From Gonium pectorale (taxonomy: Eukaryota > Chlorophyta > Chlorophyceae > Chlamydomonadales > Volvocaceae), in the NCBI GenBank assembly GCA_001584585.1, contig LSYV01000022.1, forward strand, positions 91,364 to 155,363: DNA of 64,000 nt. Direction: 5' to 3'. The notes under the pieces are model-generated. The model saw nothing but the letters and a program-made list of their open reading frames with translations. It was not told the origin of the DNA and made no database searches. A program made the position numbers and the translations under genes. Shown here one piece after another: positions 46,201 to 57,997 of the stretch (position 1 is the first letter of the stretch; each line of letters starts with the position of its first letter).

Positions 46201-47437
46201 AGAGGCGCTGCTGGGGCGCAGCGCCTTATCGGCCCCGGCCAGCAAGCCCGAGTCCGCGTCGCCTCCGCCGGCACCGACGCCCGAGAGGGACATCCGCCGG
46301 CTGGACGACCCGCGCTGAGGCGGCGCTGGCGTGGACGGCGGCGGGTTCTGGGGAGAGATGGGCCGTGCGCCGCCGGCGGCGGGCGCCTTGGCGGCGACCT
46401 TGGTCGTCCCGGGTCCGGCGGGTGTGATGAGCGTGGGAGTCGGGAACCACGTTTCTGCGGATTGAGGTGTGAAGGAGGGTGTGGGTGTTGCAGCAGGCAG
46501 GGGAGACTGACCGCTGACCGGTGAACGGGGGTTTCCCTGGAGCCTGGGCCGTCGCGTGGGGCGGGAGGGACGGGCAACGATCTCGAGTGCAGGGAGACGC
46601 GTCTGCGCTGGGGCGAGGGGCTCGCGCCTGGGAGATGCAAGGCAACCACATACCCAGCCGAAGTCCTGCTCAGACCTCCATGACAACCCCTTTCAACCCC
46701 GCTAACCCTTCCACCCTGTCAACACTTTGCACGCTCCTGGCCTCTGCCAGGCGTATCAGTGCCCGCCCAGGGGCATCCCTCGCGTCGGCCAACTTCCTGG
46801 ATGAAGCTGACTCACTCGGCAACTGCTCCCGGGGGGCCCACCAGCCCGCCTGCTCACGGAACTCCCGGTTGGCAGCGCCAGGCCGAGCCGCACGTATCCG
46901 GTTCTCCTCGGTCAGCGCCTGCACCTCCCGGAGATAGCCAAGCGTTTCCTGCACGGCAGCGGGGGTCAGGCAAGAATTCGGGGGCCAGGCAACCAGGGCA
47001 GTGACACGGCACCCTCTCAACGTCGAGGGACTAAGTCGCACATCACAGAAGTATTTCCTGCTCCACAAGTCCTCTAGAAGCTCCCGGCTATCAACTGGTG
47101 CAATGTATGCATACATGTGTGGTTCGCGGGCAACGGACGGCTTCCCACACCCAAGCTACCGCCCCAACGTTACGGGACTTGCAGTTGTTTTCCTCAGTTG
47201 TTCATCCAAGACAGAGCAGTCCATAGCAAACTTTACGGCCTCCTGTGCGGGCTTGTCCGCTGAATAGTGCCGCTCCAGTACGCCAACAGCAGCCTTGATA
47301 TGTCCCGAAGCAATTTGCTGCAGAGCAACGTCCATCATGGCAGCCCGTGTCTGCTCAGCCATGTCTGCCACGCGCTTCTCCGTTGCACTCAGCGCCATGT
47401 CCTGAGCTATCATATCGGTGCGCAGCACCATGTGCAA
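43276..47437 (-). CDS. large, mostly disordered protein of unknown function with a short coiled-coil-like N-terminal part
   Basis: I do not recognise this gene. Its main exon (46454-43276) is open for 1,059 codons plus the stop. It is Ser/Pro/Gly/Ala-rich with many S-P and R-R-x-S sites, a QQQQ/EEEEDEE patch after VPRYTVNLFHLI, and ends KKALQVVKQTLDI. It joins in phase (A+AA gives Lys) to an upstream exon ending at 46816 at a GTGAGT donor, whose helical stretch reads ETLGYLREVQALTEENRIRAA. That exon is continuous with CDVRLSPSTLRGC and DSRELLEDLWSRKYF (up to about 47100). A further segment (47437-about 47190: MALSATEKRVADMAEQ, HIKAAVGVLERHYS) lies in the same frame beyond a stop and would need a roughly 100-bp intron. 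The start is unknown. A scaffold or regulatory protein is possible, but that is inference. Confidence 0.5.
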
Positions 47438-50400
47438 AGGCTCTTAGTCTGTAAAGGACGGAGCCATCCTCACTCGTTTCCTTGGCGAGTTAGCCGTTGC
47501 TTTTCTAGGTCAAATTTGAGACCTGTATTACACTCAGCAGAGGTTATGATAACTGAGAGGTGGCGGGGTATGTCACACGTCAGGCATACGAATCCACAGG
47601 CATCATGAAAACGTGATGAGATATACATATGCTGCAGCAGCCATAGAGTGATAGAGGCCGGGGGGTGCAACTTCGCCCGGGGTACAGTGACGGTTGGCAG
47701 GTGGGGGTTGGCGCCTCGGGCAGTGCACTCTTCTACCTGATACACTCCCATGATGAACAACTGCCCTCGTGATGAGACTTTCTAGGTTGGAGTCAGTCAT
47801 GTCATCGCCACGGGTGCTCATGCTACGGCGTCGCCTCCTAGGAGCAACACAGGAAGTAAGAATATGCTGTCCTTAATGTAAAATAAGCGAACCTCACCTA
47901 GGCGATTTCAGGATCCCAAGGGCCGGAGAAATCACCATGCGGGCCATTTACCTCCTGCGCTGAGCGTTGCCAATCGCGCAGAGCTGGAACCTTGCAGTTA
48001 TTGTTGAAAGTTGGAAACGGCAGCAGGCTAGTGCGCCCTGGTGCGCCCAAGCGCTACAGGGCCCACGATGGACGGCCTCGCCCGCCTCGGTGGCTAACAA
48101 CGGCTAAAAGGGGCGCCCCGTTCCTGCAGACGAAGCCTCGCGCAGTTGCTTTAATGTCACAGCATGTTTTAGCCGTCAGGCAGGAGGTCCTGCAGAGGTC
48201 CAAGCTCGCTGCTACAGACCCCCACCTGAGCGCGCCCCGCATAGGGGCGTTGCAATGAGGCTACCTTGAGTCGAAAAGCGTCCAAAGCTCCAATCAGAAG
48301 GCCCTAGCTCCAATCCCCCAAAGCGGGCTTAACCGATCAAGGAAAGAACGTTACGAACCTGGTAATCACGTGCATATGAAAGCGACCATTCAGAGCCTTC
48401 ACGGCCACGACAACACGCCAGAGTGTGGGCGGCTAAGCCTAATCAAACATTCACACCTGCGTGCCTGTGACTCTCCCACCTGCACTACAAAGGCGCATCC
48501 GGTGCGCAGGAGCCGCGCATCCGTGCAGAGTTTAAAAATCACTCACTATGACTCACTTGTGCTCCGACGGCGACCACCACCAAAGCAACCGCTAGTCGTG
48601 ACTTTCATTGTATGGCAAAGGAGCGGGCAGACTAGATTCCCAGCCAGGCTCAAGATTCACGCCTCGCCCATGCTCTGCTCGACAATCGGGCGTGGTCCGG
48701 CGCTGTCCAAGATACTCGAATTTAACCCCACTGCGGCCCACCTCGTCGCCTTCCGCCTTTCCATATCGAGCATGGAAAGACGCCCACAGCCCAGGGCGTG
48801 CTACTACCAAATCATCAAATGCAGCCCCTTACCGGCGGACTTACACAGCCATGCGACTTGGGCTACGGTTACCGAACTGCGAATACCCGTGCCAGTCCAT
48901 CAGCCCGCTTGCGCCGCCCAGTTTCCAGACCAGCGCACTCAGTACTGTACTGCTGTAACCACAATGGCTGAACGGAACGCCACCTCTCGATCTCCGTCCC
49001 TTACCCTCCGCCAAGCCCCCCTGCCTCCATAAAGATGTGCATGGCAGCTCCCAGCTGGTTTCCCGGTGTCAAAGCTCCTCTCGCCACACCTATGTCGCTC
49101 GCACAACACCCTCTCACGCACAAGAAGATCAACTACGCCCAGTCACCATGATAGCCTCTAGCCACGCTGCGGCCAGCGCTCTTGTAACTTCACTCCAAAG
49201 CACTCTCATGTACGTACGCTCGCGCTCTCAGCACTCGGAACGCCCCAAACGCCCAGCTTAGGAGTCATTAAAACAGCAGCAGGGGACCATCCGCGTGTGC
49301 GGGGCGATGCAATGAGCATTCAGCCCGAACATCCACGCATTAAAGGGGCAGGGCCCGTGAAAAGGCTGCGACGGGAACAAGGGCCAACGTCCTAACACAG
49401 ACCCATCATAAGCAAGGACGGTACATACCAAGCCAATGCGCTTCCAGGGCTTTGGAGAAGCCCCGGGCAGACCACCCTAAACGTGAAAACACACCGGACA
49501 TAAGTGTGCTCGTCGGGTTGAGCGGCTCTGCCGAGAAAGGACCGGCTCGCCAGCATCCCGTATTAGCAACGCAGGGCACGTAGAAGCACGCGAGAGCTCC
49601 GAACATGCCCAAGGGAGAACAGCAACAAGACGCGCCGTTTGGGGCGTCAACATGACTAAGATTGTCTTCTCCTGACCGCGTTGCAAGCCAGCCGCACACA
49701 AGTAGAGCAATGCGGCAAAGCGAAAGCGGACCGGCTCCCAAAGCAACCACGGCGCTACACCCAGCCTGCTTCCACTCACCTGCAATTTACAACTCGCTCA
49801 CTCTCAGACATTTGCAAGCTTATCAATGAAGGACATGGAGGCGTATGGCGCGTGCTTGCGCACAATCTATCCGAATCCATGATGAGCCGCTACTCGGGAG
49901 CTGGCACTGTCACGGCCAGGGCTGGCGCGCAAAGGACAAGTGCAGCACCCAATCACACATACGCAGGCACGCAGCCCGCATTGCAAAGGCCCCACCCGAC
50001 GCCTTCCTGCGTTGCTGTAACGCCAGCTCACATGCCGCCAAGTCCGCAGGCTAGGTGAGCTACGGCGCATTGGAAGGACAAGGGGACGACCAAGGTGCAG
50101 GCCGCACATGGCGTGGTGCATACATGCACGTCGCCTCTGAAACCAGGCGAAAACCGACGCGTAAGGAACAGAAAGGTGAGGCCCCCCCAACGGACCGCCC
50201 CTAGGGTGCGAATAATGTAACCCCTGCCATTGAGCATTGGGCGATCAGCGTCAGCAAGCCATCCACATCCGACGCCTGCGCGGACAGCCAAGCCGGCTTT
50301 CCCGAACGACGGGCCCAACCATAGACCCGACTCCTCGAAACGAATCGACATGAGAAAGCACGGCTAATGCGCGAGAAGCCAGTCGTTCATTGCGGCTCAA

Positions 50401-50545
50401 GCACAGCTGCGCGTGCGCTTCTGCAAGCGCCGATCCACCTCAGGATAGGTAACGCCCTGTCCACCCGCACCGCTGTGCATACCCATTCGCCCGGCCACGA
50501 GCTCGGGCCCTGGCGCCAAGCGTCCACCTACGGAGCCCGCCTCGC
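47438..50545. other. intergenic region between the disordered-protein gene and the kinase-like gene
   Basis: About 3.1 kb with no recognised gene. The open frames at 48370-49032 (+) and 49406-49785 (-) have no conserved motif. A TGTAA in minus orientation lies at 49787-49791 for the kinase-like gene. Confidence 0.45.
49787..49791 (-). terminator. candidate TGTAA poly(A) signal of the kinase-like gene
   Basis: TTACA on + (TGTAA on -) is about 755 bases past the stop at 50546. Confidence 0.35.
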
Positions 50546-53500
50546 TCAGGCGGCGGCCTCCTGCAGCAGGGCCCCTTCCCTCGGCCCGTCTGCGCTTGCG
50601 ACCTGGCGACCCATACCCAGCTTCCGTTCACGCTTGGCGGCCTTCAAGGTCCGTTCCATTTCCAGCAGCCTGGCCAGCACCTGGTGGTGCATTCGCGGGC
50701 GCGCGTTGAAGTAACGGATGTGCGTGTGACAGGTGTGGTGGACCATCACGCATGAACAGGTTTCTCAGTCTTAAGTTGCACGCAGACTGAATGAGACACA
50801 GCCAGGTGGTCCGCATTCCAACCCGTTGTGTTGCACGTATGGGGTGAGGGCTGCGCTGCCCGAACGGGGAAAGGGAGGGCAGCAGTCTGCGCATCGGTGC
50901 TCGGTTGCACATTAGGCGACCGCCACATTACGGTACTGGCGAGCCTCAGGGCGCACTCGGCCCGACCCACGGGAGGGGTACCCGTACGGAAAGTCCGGTA
51001 GTTGGGTGCCGTACCTGCTTGGCGCTGGGCCGCTCCTCGGGGATGGGAGCGATGCATGCGCGGAACAGCGGCTCCAGGTGGTCGTGCTGACCCGTGGGCC
51101 ACTCGGGCCGCAGGCCCTCGTCCGACGCCAGCGCCATCAGGACCGGCACTGGTGGGACAGGCGGCAAGCCGGGAAGAGGCTCGCAGTCAAGACAGTTGCC
51201 ATGGAAACTATGTACGGCCCCAAGTCGGGGCACTGAATCCGCCAGCTCATAGCAACCCCCACCCACTCGGCTCCCACAGCAACAGCCTCCCCTGCTCACC
51301 CAGGTGCTGCCCTGGGAAGGGCATCTCGCCCGCCGCCATCATGTACAGCAGCATGCCGTACGCGTATACGTCAGCCGCTGCCGTACGCATGGCATGCGCA
51401 TTTTGCAGGGCCTCGGGTGGCAGCATGACGGCGCTGGCGGCCGCGCACAGCGGGTAGCCGGCCAGGCCCGGCGCGCCGGCGTCGGCGACGCGCGCCTCGA
51501 AGCCGCGGCGGTCAGCTGCCGAGGCGGCCAGCAGCACGTTCGAGGGCCGCAGCGCGCCGTGCACGGTGCCGGCGGCGTGCAGGGCGGCGAGCGCCGAGGC
51601 GACCTCGCGGGCGGTGCGCAGCAGGGCGCGCTGCGCGACGTGGAGCGGCCAGGAGGGGCTGGCCAGGAAGGGCGAGTCACGGCCGCACGCCAGGGTCTGC
51701 AGGTCGCCCTGTGCGCGACGGGCCGGCGGGGGGAGGGAAAAGGAGGGAGGAATGGAGTAGGGACACCCGCCCCAGCGGCAAGCGCACTTGGGGTCGGTAT
51801 GGATGCAGCAGACCGACCCGTTGCGCCCCGAGCACGCACTGCGTGCCCGGTTTGCATATCAGCAGGCGATTTATCCCAACATTACCCTTGCCAAGCTTGA
51901 TCCACACAGGCCCGGATAGGCATGTCATGGTAAGCGGGCGGATCAGAGCACACGCAGCACACACGTTCCGTCTGTGCGGCCTGCACGTTCTTGCACCCAC
52001 CAGCCCGCAGTACTCCATAAGGACTGCAACTGCGTAGCCGCCTGGCGTCAGCCGTAGCGTTGACAGCGCCTGCACCCAGGCGGGCCCCAGGATCGGCCCG
52101 GATGACGGCCGCTGGTCCTCTTCATCGCATAAAGCACCACCAGCGAGGGCGGCCCCCTTTGCACCTGCGATGGGCCGGCAAGGCGCACCGTGCGGACATC
52201 GGGGGCGCTTGGATGATGAAACGTGAGCACGGTATCCGAGCGTCGATCGGCACGCAGACACAAACACCCACAGAACTGTACACCCGCATACCCCACACGT
52301 CAACGTCATGCGCGTGCGTGAGTACGTATGATCGCACCTGCCAGCAGTTGGCGCAAAGGGCCCTTCGGAAGGCGGCACCGAGGACCTGCAGGTCGCAGCT
52401 GCCCCGGCAGCCTGCCCCTCCACAGCAGGTAGTTTGGATCCAGCTCCCGCAGCGACTGCTTGTCCACACGTGCCGCGAGAACGCGGTGCACCGGCAGCAG
52501 GTGCGGGTGGCTAAGGCGGTTGGTCGCACAGCAGGCTGCAGCCAGGAGATAGTTGTCGTACTCGGTGGATCCAGCAGCAAACGCCAACAGCTTCACAGCC
52601 ACCTGGCGGCCACGCCACTCGCCTGCGGGTGTCGCCAGGCAAATGGGGCGTTCGTGCACCGGACAGACGACATCACGTATCGGGGCGGACGGTGTGGTGC
52701 TCTCTTGCGCACGGGGCATGCTGCGCCCCGGCCCGCGGCCCCAGGTGTACGCCGGTGTGTGTTGATGCCGGCTGCAGGCTGCATAACGGCATGTGGCTGC
52801 CAGCTCGCCACGAGGGCTTCATCAGCGGCGCTACACAGAGCATCACGGGACCAGGACGAGCACCGCGACAAGAAGTGACAGGGAAGGGAAGCCGCCCACA
52901 CAAGCACAAGATGCCCTCTGACGTGTGCAGTGCACTGCAATACCCACGTACATGGCATGAACGGGAGCACACCAACGTGCTTCGTGCGGCACAAACACGA
53001 GCATCGGGACATTCGGGAGGCACGCGACCGGACTGAGAAGCAATCGATAGCAAGCCAAGTGCCCCGCCAAGCGCCCCACGACTCACCCAGCCAGATGCTG
53101 CCGGCACCGCAGCCGATGCCGTATACCTCCCCGAGCTCCTCAGGCAGGGACAACAGGCTAGGCAAGAGGGTGACTGCGCCGCACCCAGGTGACGCGCCCA
53201 GGAAGCAGGATCCTCTCTCACGATTCAGAGCGCCGCCAGCAGCGGGGAGCAGGCCGGCTGCCGGCTGAAGCAGCGAATAGGCGTCGGCGCCCGTCTCCTG
53301 CCGCGCCTCGGGGCGGCACTGGTCTTGTGAGCTAGACGATGCGCCCTCGCCGCCACCATCTCTAGCACCAAAACCACGCTCTTCTGGGAGTGCTACTTGG
53401 CCTAGCTGATCAGCAGATGCCGCGGCATCTCGGAAGCCGAGCGGGGCGTTGACGTCGCTGCCAAGGCCGTCGCTGCTGCGGCCATTGACGGGCTCCGCAC

Positions 53501-54434
53501 CACAGTCCGTACCATGGCATTGGCAAGATGGGGTGCCCGGCCGAGCATCTTGGGCCCTTCCAGCAGGGCATTGCGGCGCTGCAAGGAGCAAGGGCAGTGG
53601 GTCGAGTGTGTTGCGGCACAGTGTGGCACTTGGCCGCCAGTTTGAGGCCAGCCACAGTGGTGAAACCCGTAGCACGCAAGGGGCTTGAGCATGCAACAAG
53701 CGCCGCAGCCGCACGTACCATTACACTCCCGAGGGGGCCGGGGAAAGCTGGAGCCCGGGTCCTGGCCCGGAGCGCTGATGGCACACGGCCCACACTCCTG
53801 GTAATCTCTGGATCTCAAGGCTTGCCTGGCGTCGTCCAAGAAGGACGCGGAAGCCACGGAACGTTGAGGGTGGGGAGGTAGGACGTCGACTGGCGTGCAG
53901 CCGTCCACGGCACACCCTGCGGGTGCGCGTCTCGTGAGCTCAGGCATTGCCAACAGGGACAGTGTCAAGTCATGACGCACCTTGAGATGTCTCCACGCCG
54001 GCTGTGAAACTGGGGTCGCCATGATGTGCGACACCATCCGACAACCCGGAAGCCACTGTGTTAAGCGTGTGGAGCGTTGTCACAGCCATGGCGCGGACTT
54101 CGGCTTCATGTGCCAATGACTCAAGGAAGAGCTGTGTTTCGCCGTGGCCACGGTAAATGTCGACCGCTGCGAACTCCCGCAAGGCTTCCGCATCGTACTC
54201 GATAACAGTTCCACACGAAAGAGAATTGTGTATTGTTTGTCTCTGACGGAGTTGCCCGACACTTCGCTGCTCAGCACCGCTCCCGCGTACCGGCTCATCA
54301 GGCACAGGCTCCTTTTGAAAACCTGAAGCGGACAAACCGGGTTCGAGCAATGTTCGCCGCTTGTCTTGGCCCTTGTCGCAAGCCTTCTGGGTTCTGCCGC
54401 CAAAGCAGCTGAGGAAGGCTATTGCCCACATCAT
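50546..54434 (-). CDS. kinase-fold protein (volvocine-type Ser/Thr kinase), probable pseudokinase
   Basis: Exons in transcription order: 54434-53981, 53916-53719, 53578-53087, 52622-(end unresolved, about 52300-52480), 52069-52001, 51708-51300, 51148-51015, 50680-50546. The start MMWAIAFLSCFGG is followed by a helical block with ETQLFLESLAHEAEVRAMAV and a Cys/Ser-rich linker. Kinase landmarks: glycine-loop-like YGIGCGAGSIWLG, GEWRGRQVAVKLL (beta-3 Lys), HPHLLPVHRVLAAR, hinge region VAVLMEYCGLGDLQTL, VHGALRPSNVLL in place of HRDLKPxN, VADAG in place of DFG, MLPPEAL (APE), DVYAYGMLLYMMAAGEMPF, and the C-lobe end RPSAKQVLARLLEME. The HRD aspartate is Ala while VAIK Lys, the catalytic-loop Asn and the DFG Asp remain. 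The junction between exons 4 and 5 could not be resolved, and another small exon may be missing. Confidence 0.78.
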
Positions 54435-57180
54435 TTAGAGGTGCTGTGCATAACTGCACCTCGACAGACGCAATTGCATTATCGTGTGGAACTTCACTGT
54501 TGTAAGAGTAGAGTGTGAATCTCGTACTCTGTGAAATCTATCTGCTCCAATGATACCTTCAATATAGATAAAAGCTTGCCCAGCTCATATTGAAGCGCTT
54601 GGCGCACTATCTCGGGCGTCTGGGCCGGCCAACTGCTGCAGTGTCCTGCTCTGGTCGATGTTTCATGATTGTGTCTTTAGCATAAGGAAAAGGTTGAACT
54701 TCATAATTAGTATGTATAATGTATAATCAGCATGTTCTCGGTGCCCGCAGGTACTACAGGGGGTAGGGGCATGTCTGACTCAAAATGAGATGTCTCAAGC
54801 TAATCCTTCACGTCAACAAGTATCCTGTCACCGCAATATTCACTTGGTCAAACGCACATTGCACGCGCAGAGACAGGAGGGGAGTTCCCAACTCCGCGCA
54901 AACCCTACCTCGTGATGGCGCTGAACGGCATCTGCCACGGCACGCGCAAGTTGTTTCCTGGGGCCGCAAGGGCCCTTTCTTCCGCAAGGATTCTTTCTTC
55001 CGCAAGGACCCTTTCTTCCGCAAGGACCCTTTCTTCCGCAAGTGTCATCCGGCGCACAAAAGTCCTGCCTCGTTAGTTGCTCAGGTTGCACAGGTTGCAC
55101 TGAGATGCCACAGTGTGTGGGAGGGTGCGGGCCGGACGAGCTCTTTCTTTCATATGGCCAAGCTGCGCCTGGTGCAGTCCGGCTGGACAATCAGAAACTG
55201 CCTGATGGACCGTGGACCGCATGGGGAAGCCCCGAAGCCCGAGGCCCCCATGGCCCCCCAGCCTCCCCAGCAGGCACCTACCTTGCATATCATCAGCAGG
55301 GCAGCCTCCTTCAACGCCTCCTTAGCATTATCTGCAAACCTAAGCCACTCCCTAAGCCGCAAATGCGCATACGGGAGCCTCTGTGAACACGGAACTCTTG
55401 GAAGGATTGCTGTCCTCCCAGCCCGTCATACTTCTCGCACACGGCTTGCCGGTTGCTGTCGTCCGTGCTCCGGTGCCCCGACATGCGTCTACTGAGCTCC
55501 CTTAGCCCCGGCCTCCACAGCCCCAACCTCCGTAGCCTCAGCACTGTCATAAGAACAAGACGCGCCACACCGACCTACTCTTTTATGGAAGAATCCCTGG
55601 TTGGCATACCTGCCTCCTTGCTGATCGACGCCTGTGCTGCATCGGGGCACAACCGGCACAACACACATGCACTTCCCCATTGCTGACGACCCGTCCGCTG
55701 GTTGGCGCAGGCCTCTGTGACCCACCGACCCGCACAGCCGCACTGTGTTTTTGTCCACCTAGGCTGGAATGTACTCTTAAAAACCTTCCAAACGCGCAAT
55801 TAATCCTTCAGTTTAGTGACCGTCAACTCGCCGTGCCCTACCCCTCGTACGGCGCACGCCTTACGGCAGGGGGCACCGGTCCAGGCCCCAAGAGGGGCTC
55901 AGTGCGGGTCTGTGGCTCTTTTCCTAGCTTCGGAAGATAATTTAAAAGGGAAATAATGGCCCCTCACAGTTTGGCCTTTCCCGGACTCAGCCTAGGCCGA
56001 GTGGTAACCGGTAATCATCACATAACCATCTCATGGGGCCATTACACGCCCCGGGCTGCCCGCGGCGCGGCTAGGGCCGCAGCACCGACAATGGGGACCC
56101 GACCCGGGTCCCGACCTCCGGATACGAGCCGCCTGCAGACCGCTCCATCTGGTGGCGCTTGCCCGGCCGTGTCAGCCGTGCCTCCCTCCGCCTCCGCCGG
56201 CCGGGTAGATTTTGGCTCGCGTTGGCGCGTTCGTTGCAGCGTCTGTGACCGCGGTAGGTCGGGTTATCAGGTACTGTACGGTGCGGCAGAGCCGGCGGTG
56301 GAGGCAACGGTGGTGGCTCGGCTAGGCTGTCGTGGTGGGGTCAGCGCACTTGCGCAGCGCAGCGTGCAATCCCCCGGGGAGCTCCTGCTCCGAGCCCGGC
56401 CCAGCCGCGTTCAACCACAGCGTGGCCCCAGCGCAGCCGCAAACCACAAAGCGAATCCTCAAGCACCAGCAATGAATAAACACCAGCCAGGCGTTCTTCA
56501 GCCTCCCGCCAGCAAAGTAGGGCGTGGCCCTCCTTCCTACCATCGCTCCTTTTTCTCGCTCAGCCAGCAGACTGAAGGCGGCGGCTGAACCACATCCACA
56601 CAACCGGTCTGGCCTCGGCACCTCAGCGCGTGACTCCGTTTCTCGTACGTGGCGGTTGCAACCCAGCTCGTAAATTGGTTTGTGGCAAAGTTCGGCCCTA
56701 TACCGCCCGACTGACCTGCACGGTTCCTCCCTTTCATATCGTACACGCATACCCCCTGCATCGTCAGGCGTGTGTACGGCGTTGCGCGTGCCGATGCTGC
56801 CGCCTGGAGGTCGGCTCAGCCTAGCCTTGTAGACCGCCTCGATCGGGCTCTGCCATGGCCGCCTTGCTGACGCCGACGGTGGCAGCCCCCTCGCTCCATC
56901 GCAATTGGGGGAACCTGCGAGTGTGTGTGTGTGTGTGGGGTGGGGGGGGGGTTCCGGGGCCGGAAGCGGACGAGAAGAAGTAAAGGCGAACAAGGCATCT
57001 GCGCCTGCTTGGCACTGCCCTTTCCCACACGCCCCGCCGCCGGCAGCCTAGTCAGGTAGGTGATGTGCCGTAAGACACAGCGGTCTATCTCCACGAGCCA
57101 CCGGTGCACGCAGCGCCCCAATGCAACTGAAAGACCGTGACCGCGGCGAGCCGCCCGCACTGGCCCAGCTCGCTGCGGCC
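54435..57180. other. intergenic region upstream of the kinase-like gene
   Basis: It holds the kinase promoter near 54435 and an 18-bp minisatellite (54973-55044). On the minus strand, LREWLRFADNAKEALKEAAL then LMICK followed by GTAGGT (about 55358-55282) looks exon-like but has no partner or family. The rest is without recognisable genes; a GTGTGT run is at about 56921-56937. Confidence 0.4.
54973..55044 (+). repeat. 18-bp minisatellite, 4 copies (hexapeptide DPFFRK on +, LRKKGS on -)
   Basis: CCCTTTCTTCCGCAAGGA repeats at 54973, 54991 (variant TTCTTT), 55009 and 55027. The unit is a multiple of three, so reading frames stay open through it on both strands. Confidence 0.9.
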
Positions 57181-57997
57181 AAGCATGTCCTCCATCGCCA
57201 GCTTGGCCGCAAAGTGGAACCTGCTCCGCGTATCCAGCTTGAAAGGACAGCGCCACAGAAAAACAAAAGCGCCTTGAACAGCGCCTGAGCCTCAAAAAAT
57301 TTTGGGAGGCTACCTCTATGGTCATACACACCCGAAGGTGTGACGTTTCCAGTAGGCGTCGGAAACCGAACAAGGCAGGCGGACGAGATAGGCAGACAGG
57401 CCCCTTCCGGGAAAAGCAGCAGCGTAGTTACCTTGTGCGACTTCGAGCAGGTATACTCAGCGAGTGTGGCGTTCGGTGGAGTGACCAGTCCATCGGCAGC
57501 CAGCGGTTGCCAGACCAGGGGAGACCCATGAGCGCCCAGCCCCCGTTAACCGCCGGACGGCATGGTACAGACCTGGAAAGGACGAGACATCCACGGAGTC
57601 AGGTACCGGTAGTAGGTGGAGGGTCGCAGGCGGCAAGGCATGGCGATGCGCAGGTGCAGGCCACAGCAATCCCCCCCGTATGCCTTCCAACCCTCTACCC
57701 CCCGTAGTCCGCCCGCAGCCTCTCGTTCTTGTCCTCGGGGCAGCCTGCAGCTGTACAATGTCCCTGAGTATCTACACATTGAAGTATACCTCACCCGCCG
57801 TATCAATTCCCGCTCGTACAGCTGGCCCAGGCCGGCCTTGAACTTAAAGTCGTCCAGCTCGAGCACCTCCGTCTTGGTCCCCAGGGGCGGGGCCAAGACG
57901 CGGACGACGTCGCCGCAGCGCCGGTCCGCTACGCGCTTGCGGATGAGGACCTCCAGGTCGTGCGTCATCTCGGCCGTCTGGACCGGAACGAGCTTGG
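57181..57997 (-). pseudogene. MPP10-like fragment (U3 snoRNP / SSU processome protein), probable relic
   Basis: Exon-like segment 57997-57795 (acceptor CCCGCAG, donor GTGAGG) encodes VQTAEMTHDLEVLIRKRVAD then CGDVVRV, ELDDFKFKAGLGQLYERELI. These match the Mpp10 block (E-x-LE-LIK-RI-D--DVVR...L-x-KSK--L-E-YE-EY). A second segment 57733-57699 (DKNERLRADYGG) fits the next Mpp10 block. A third near 57240-57181 reads KLDTRSRFHFAAKL, like the family's KLDALSxFHF, but its phase does not join the second, and repeat B lies between them. The acidic N-terminus and the Lys-rich C-terminus of Mpp10 are not visible in the flanking several kb. A degraded copy is the simplest reading; a diverged gene with unrecognised exons is the alternative. 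Mpp10 acts with IMP3/IMP4 in 18S rRNA processing. Confidence 0.55.
57270..57360 (-). repeat. dispersed repeat B copy within the MPP10-like region
   Basis: The minus strand reads CTGGAAACGTCACACC-TTC-GGGTGTGTATGACCATAGAGGTAG, then CTCCCAAAATTTTTTGAGG. The 6-bp stem CACACC/GGGTGTG is perfect. It resembles the + copies at 40856 and 31604. Confidence 0.65.

Noticed and set aside
46455..46686. N-terminal extension of the large disordered-protein frame (from 46686)
   Set aside because: A CTCAATCCGCAG acceptor at 46455 and a GTGAGT donor at 46815 give a phase-matched intron covering this part.
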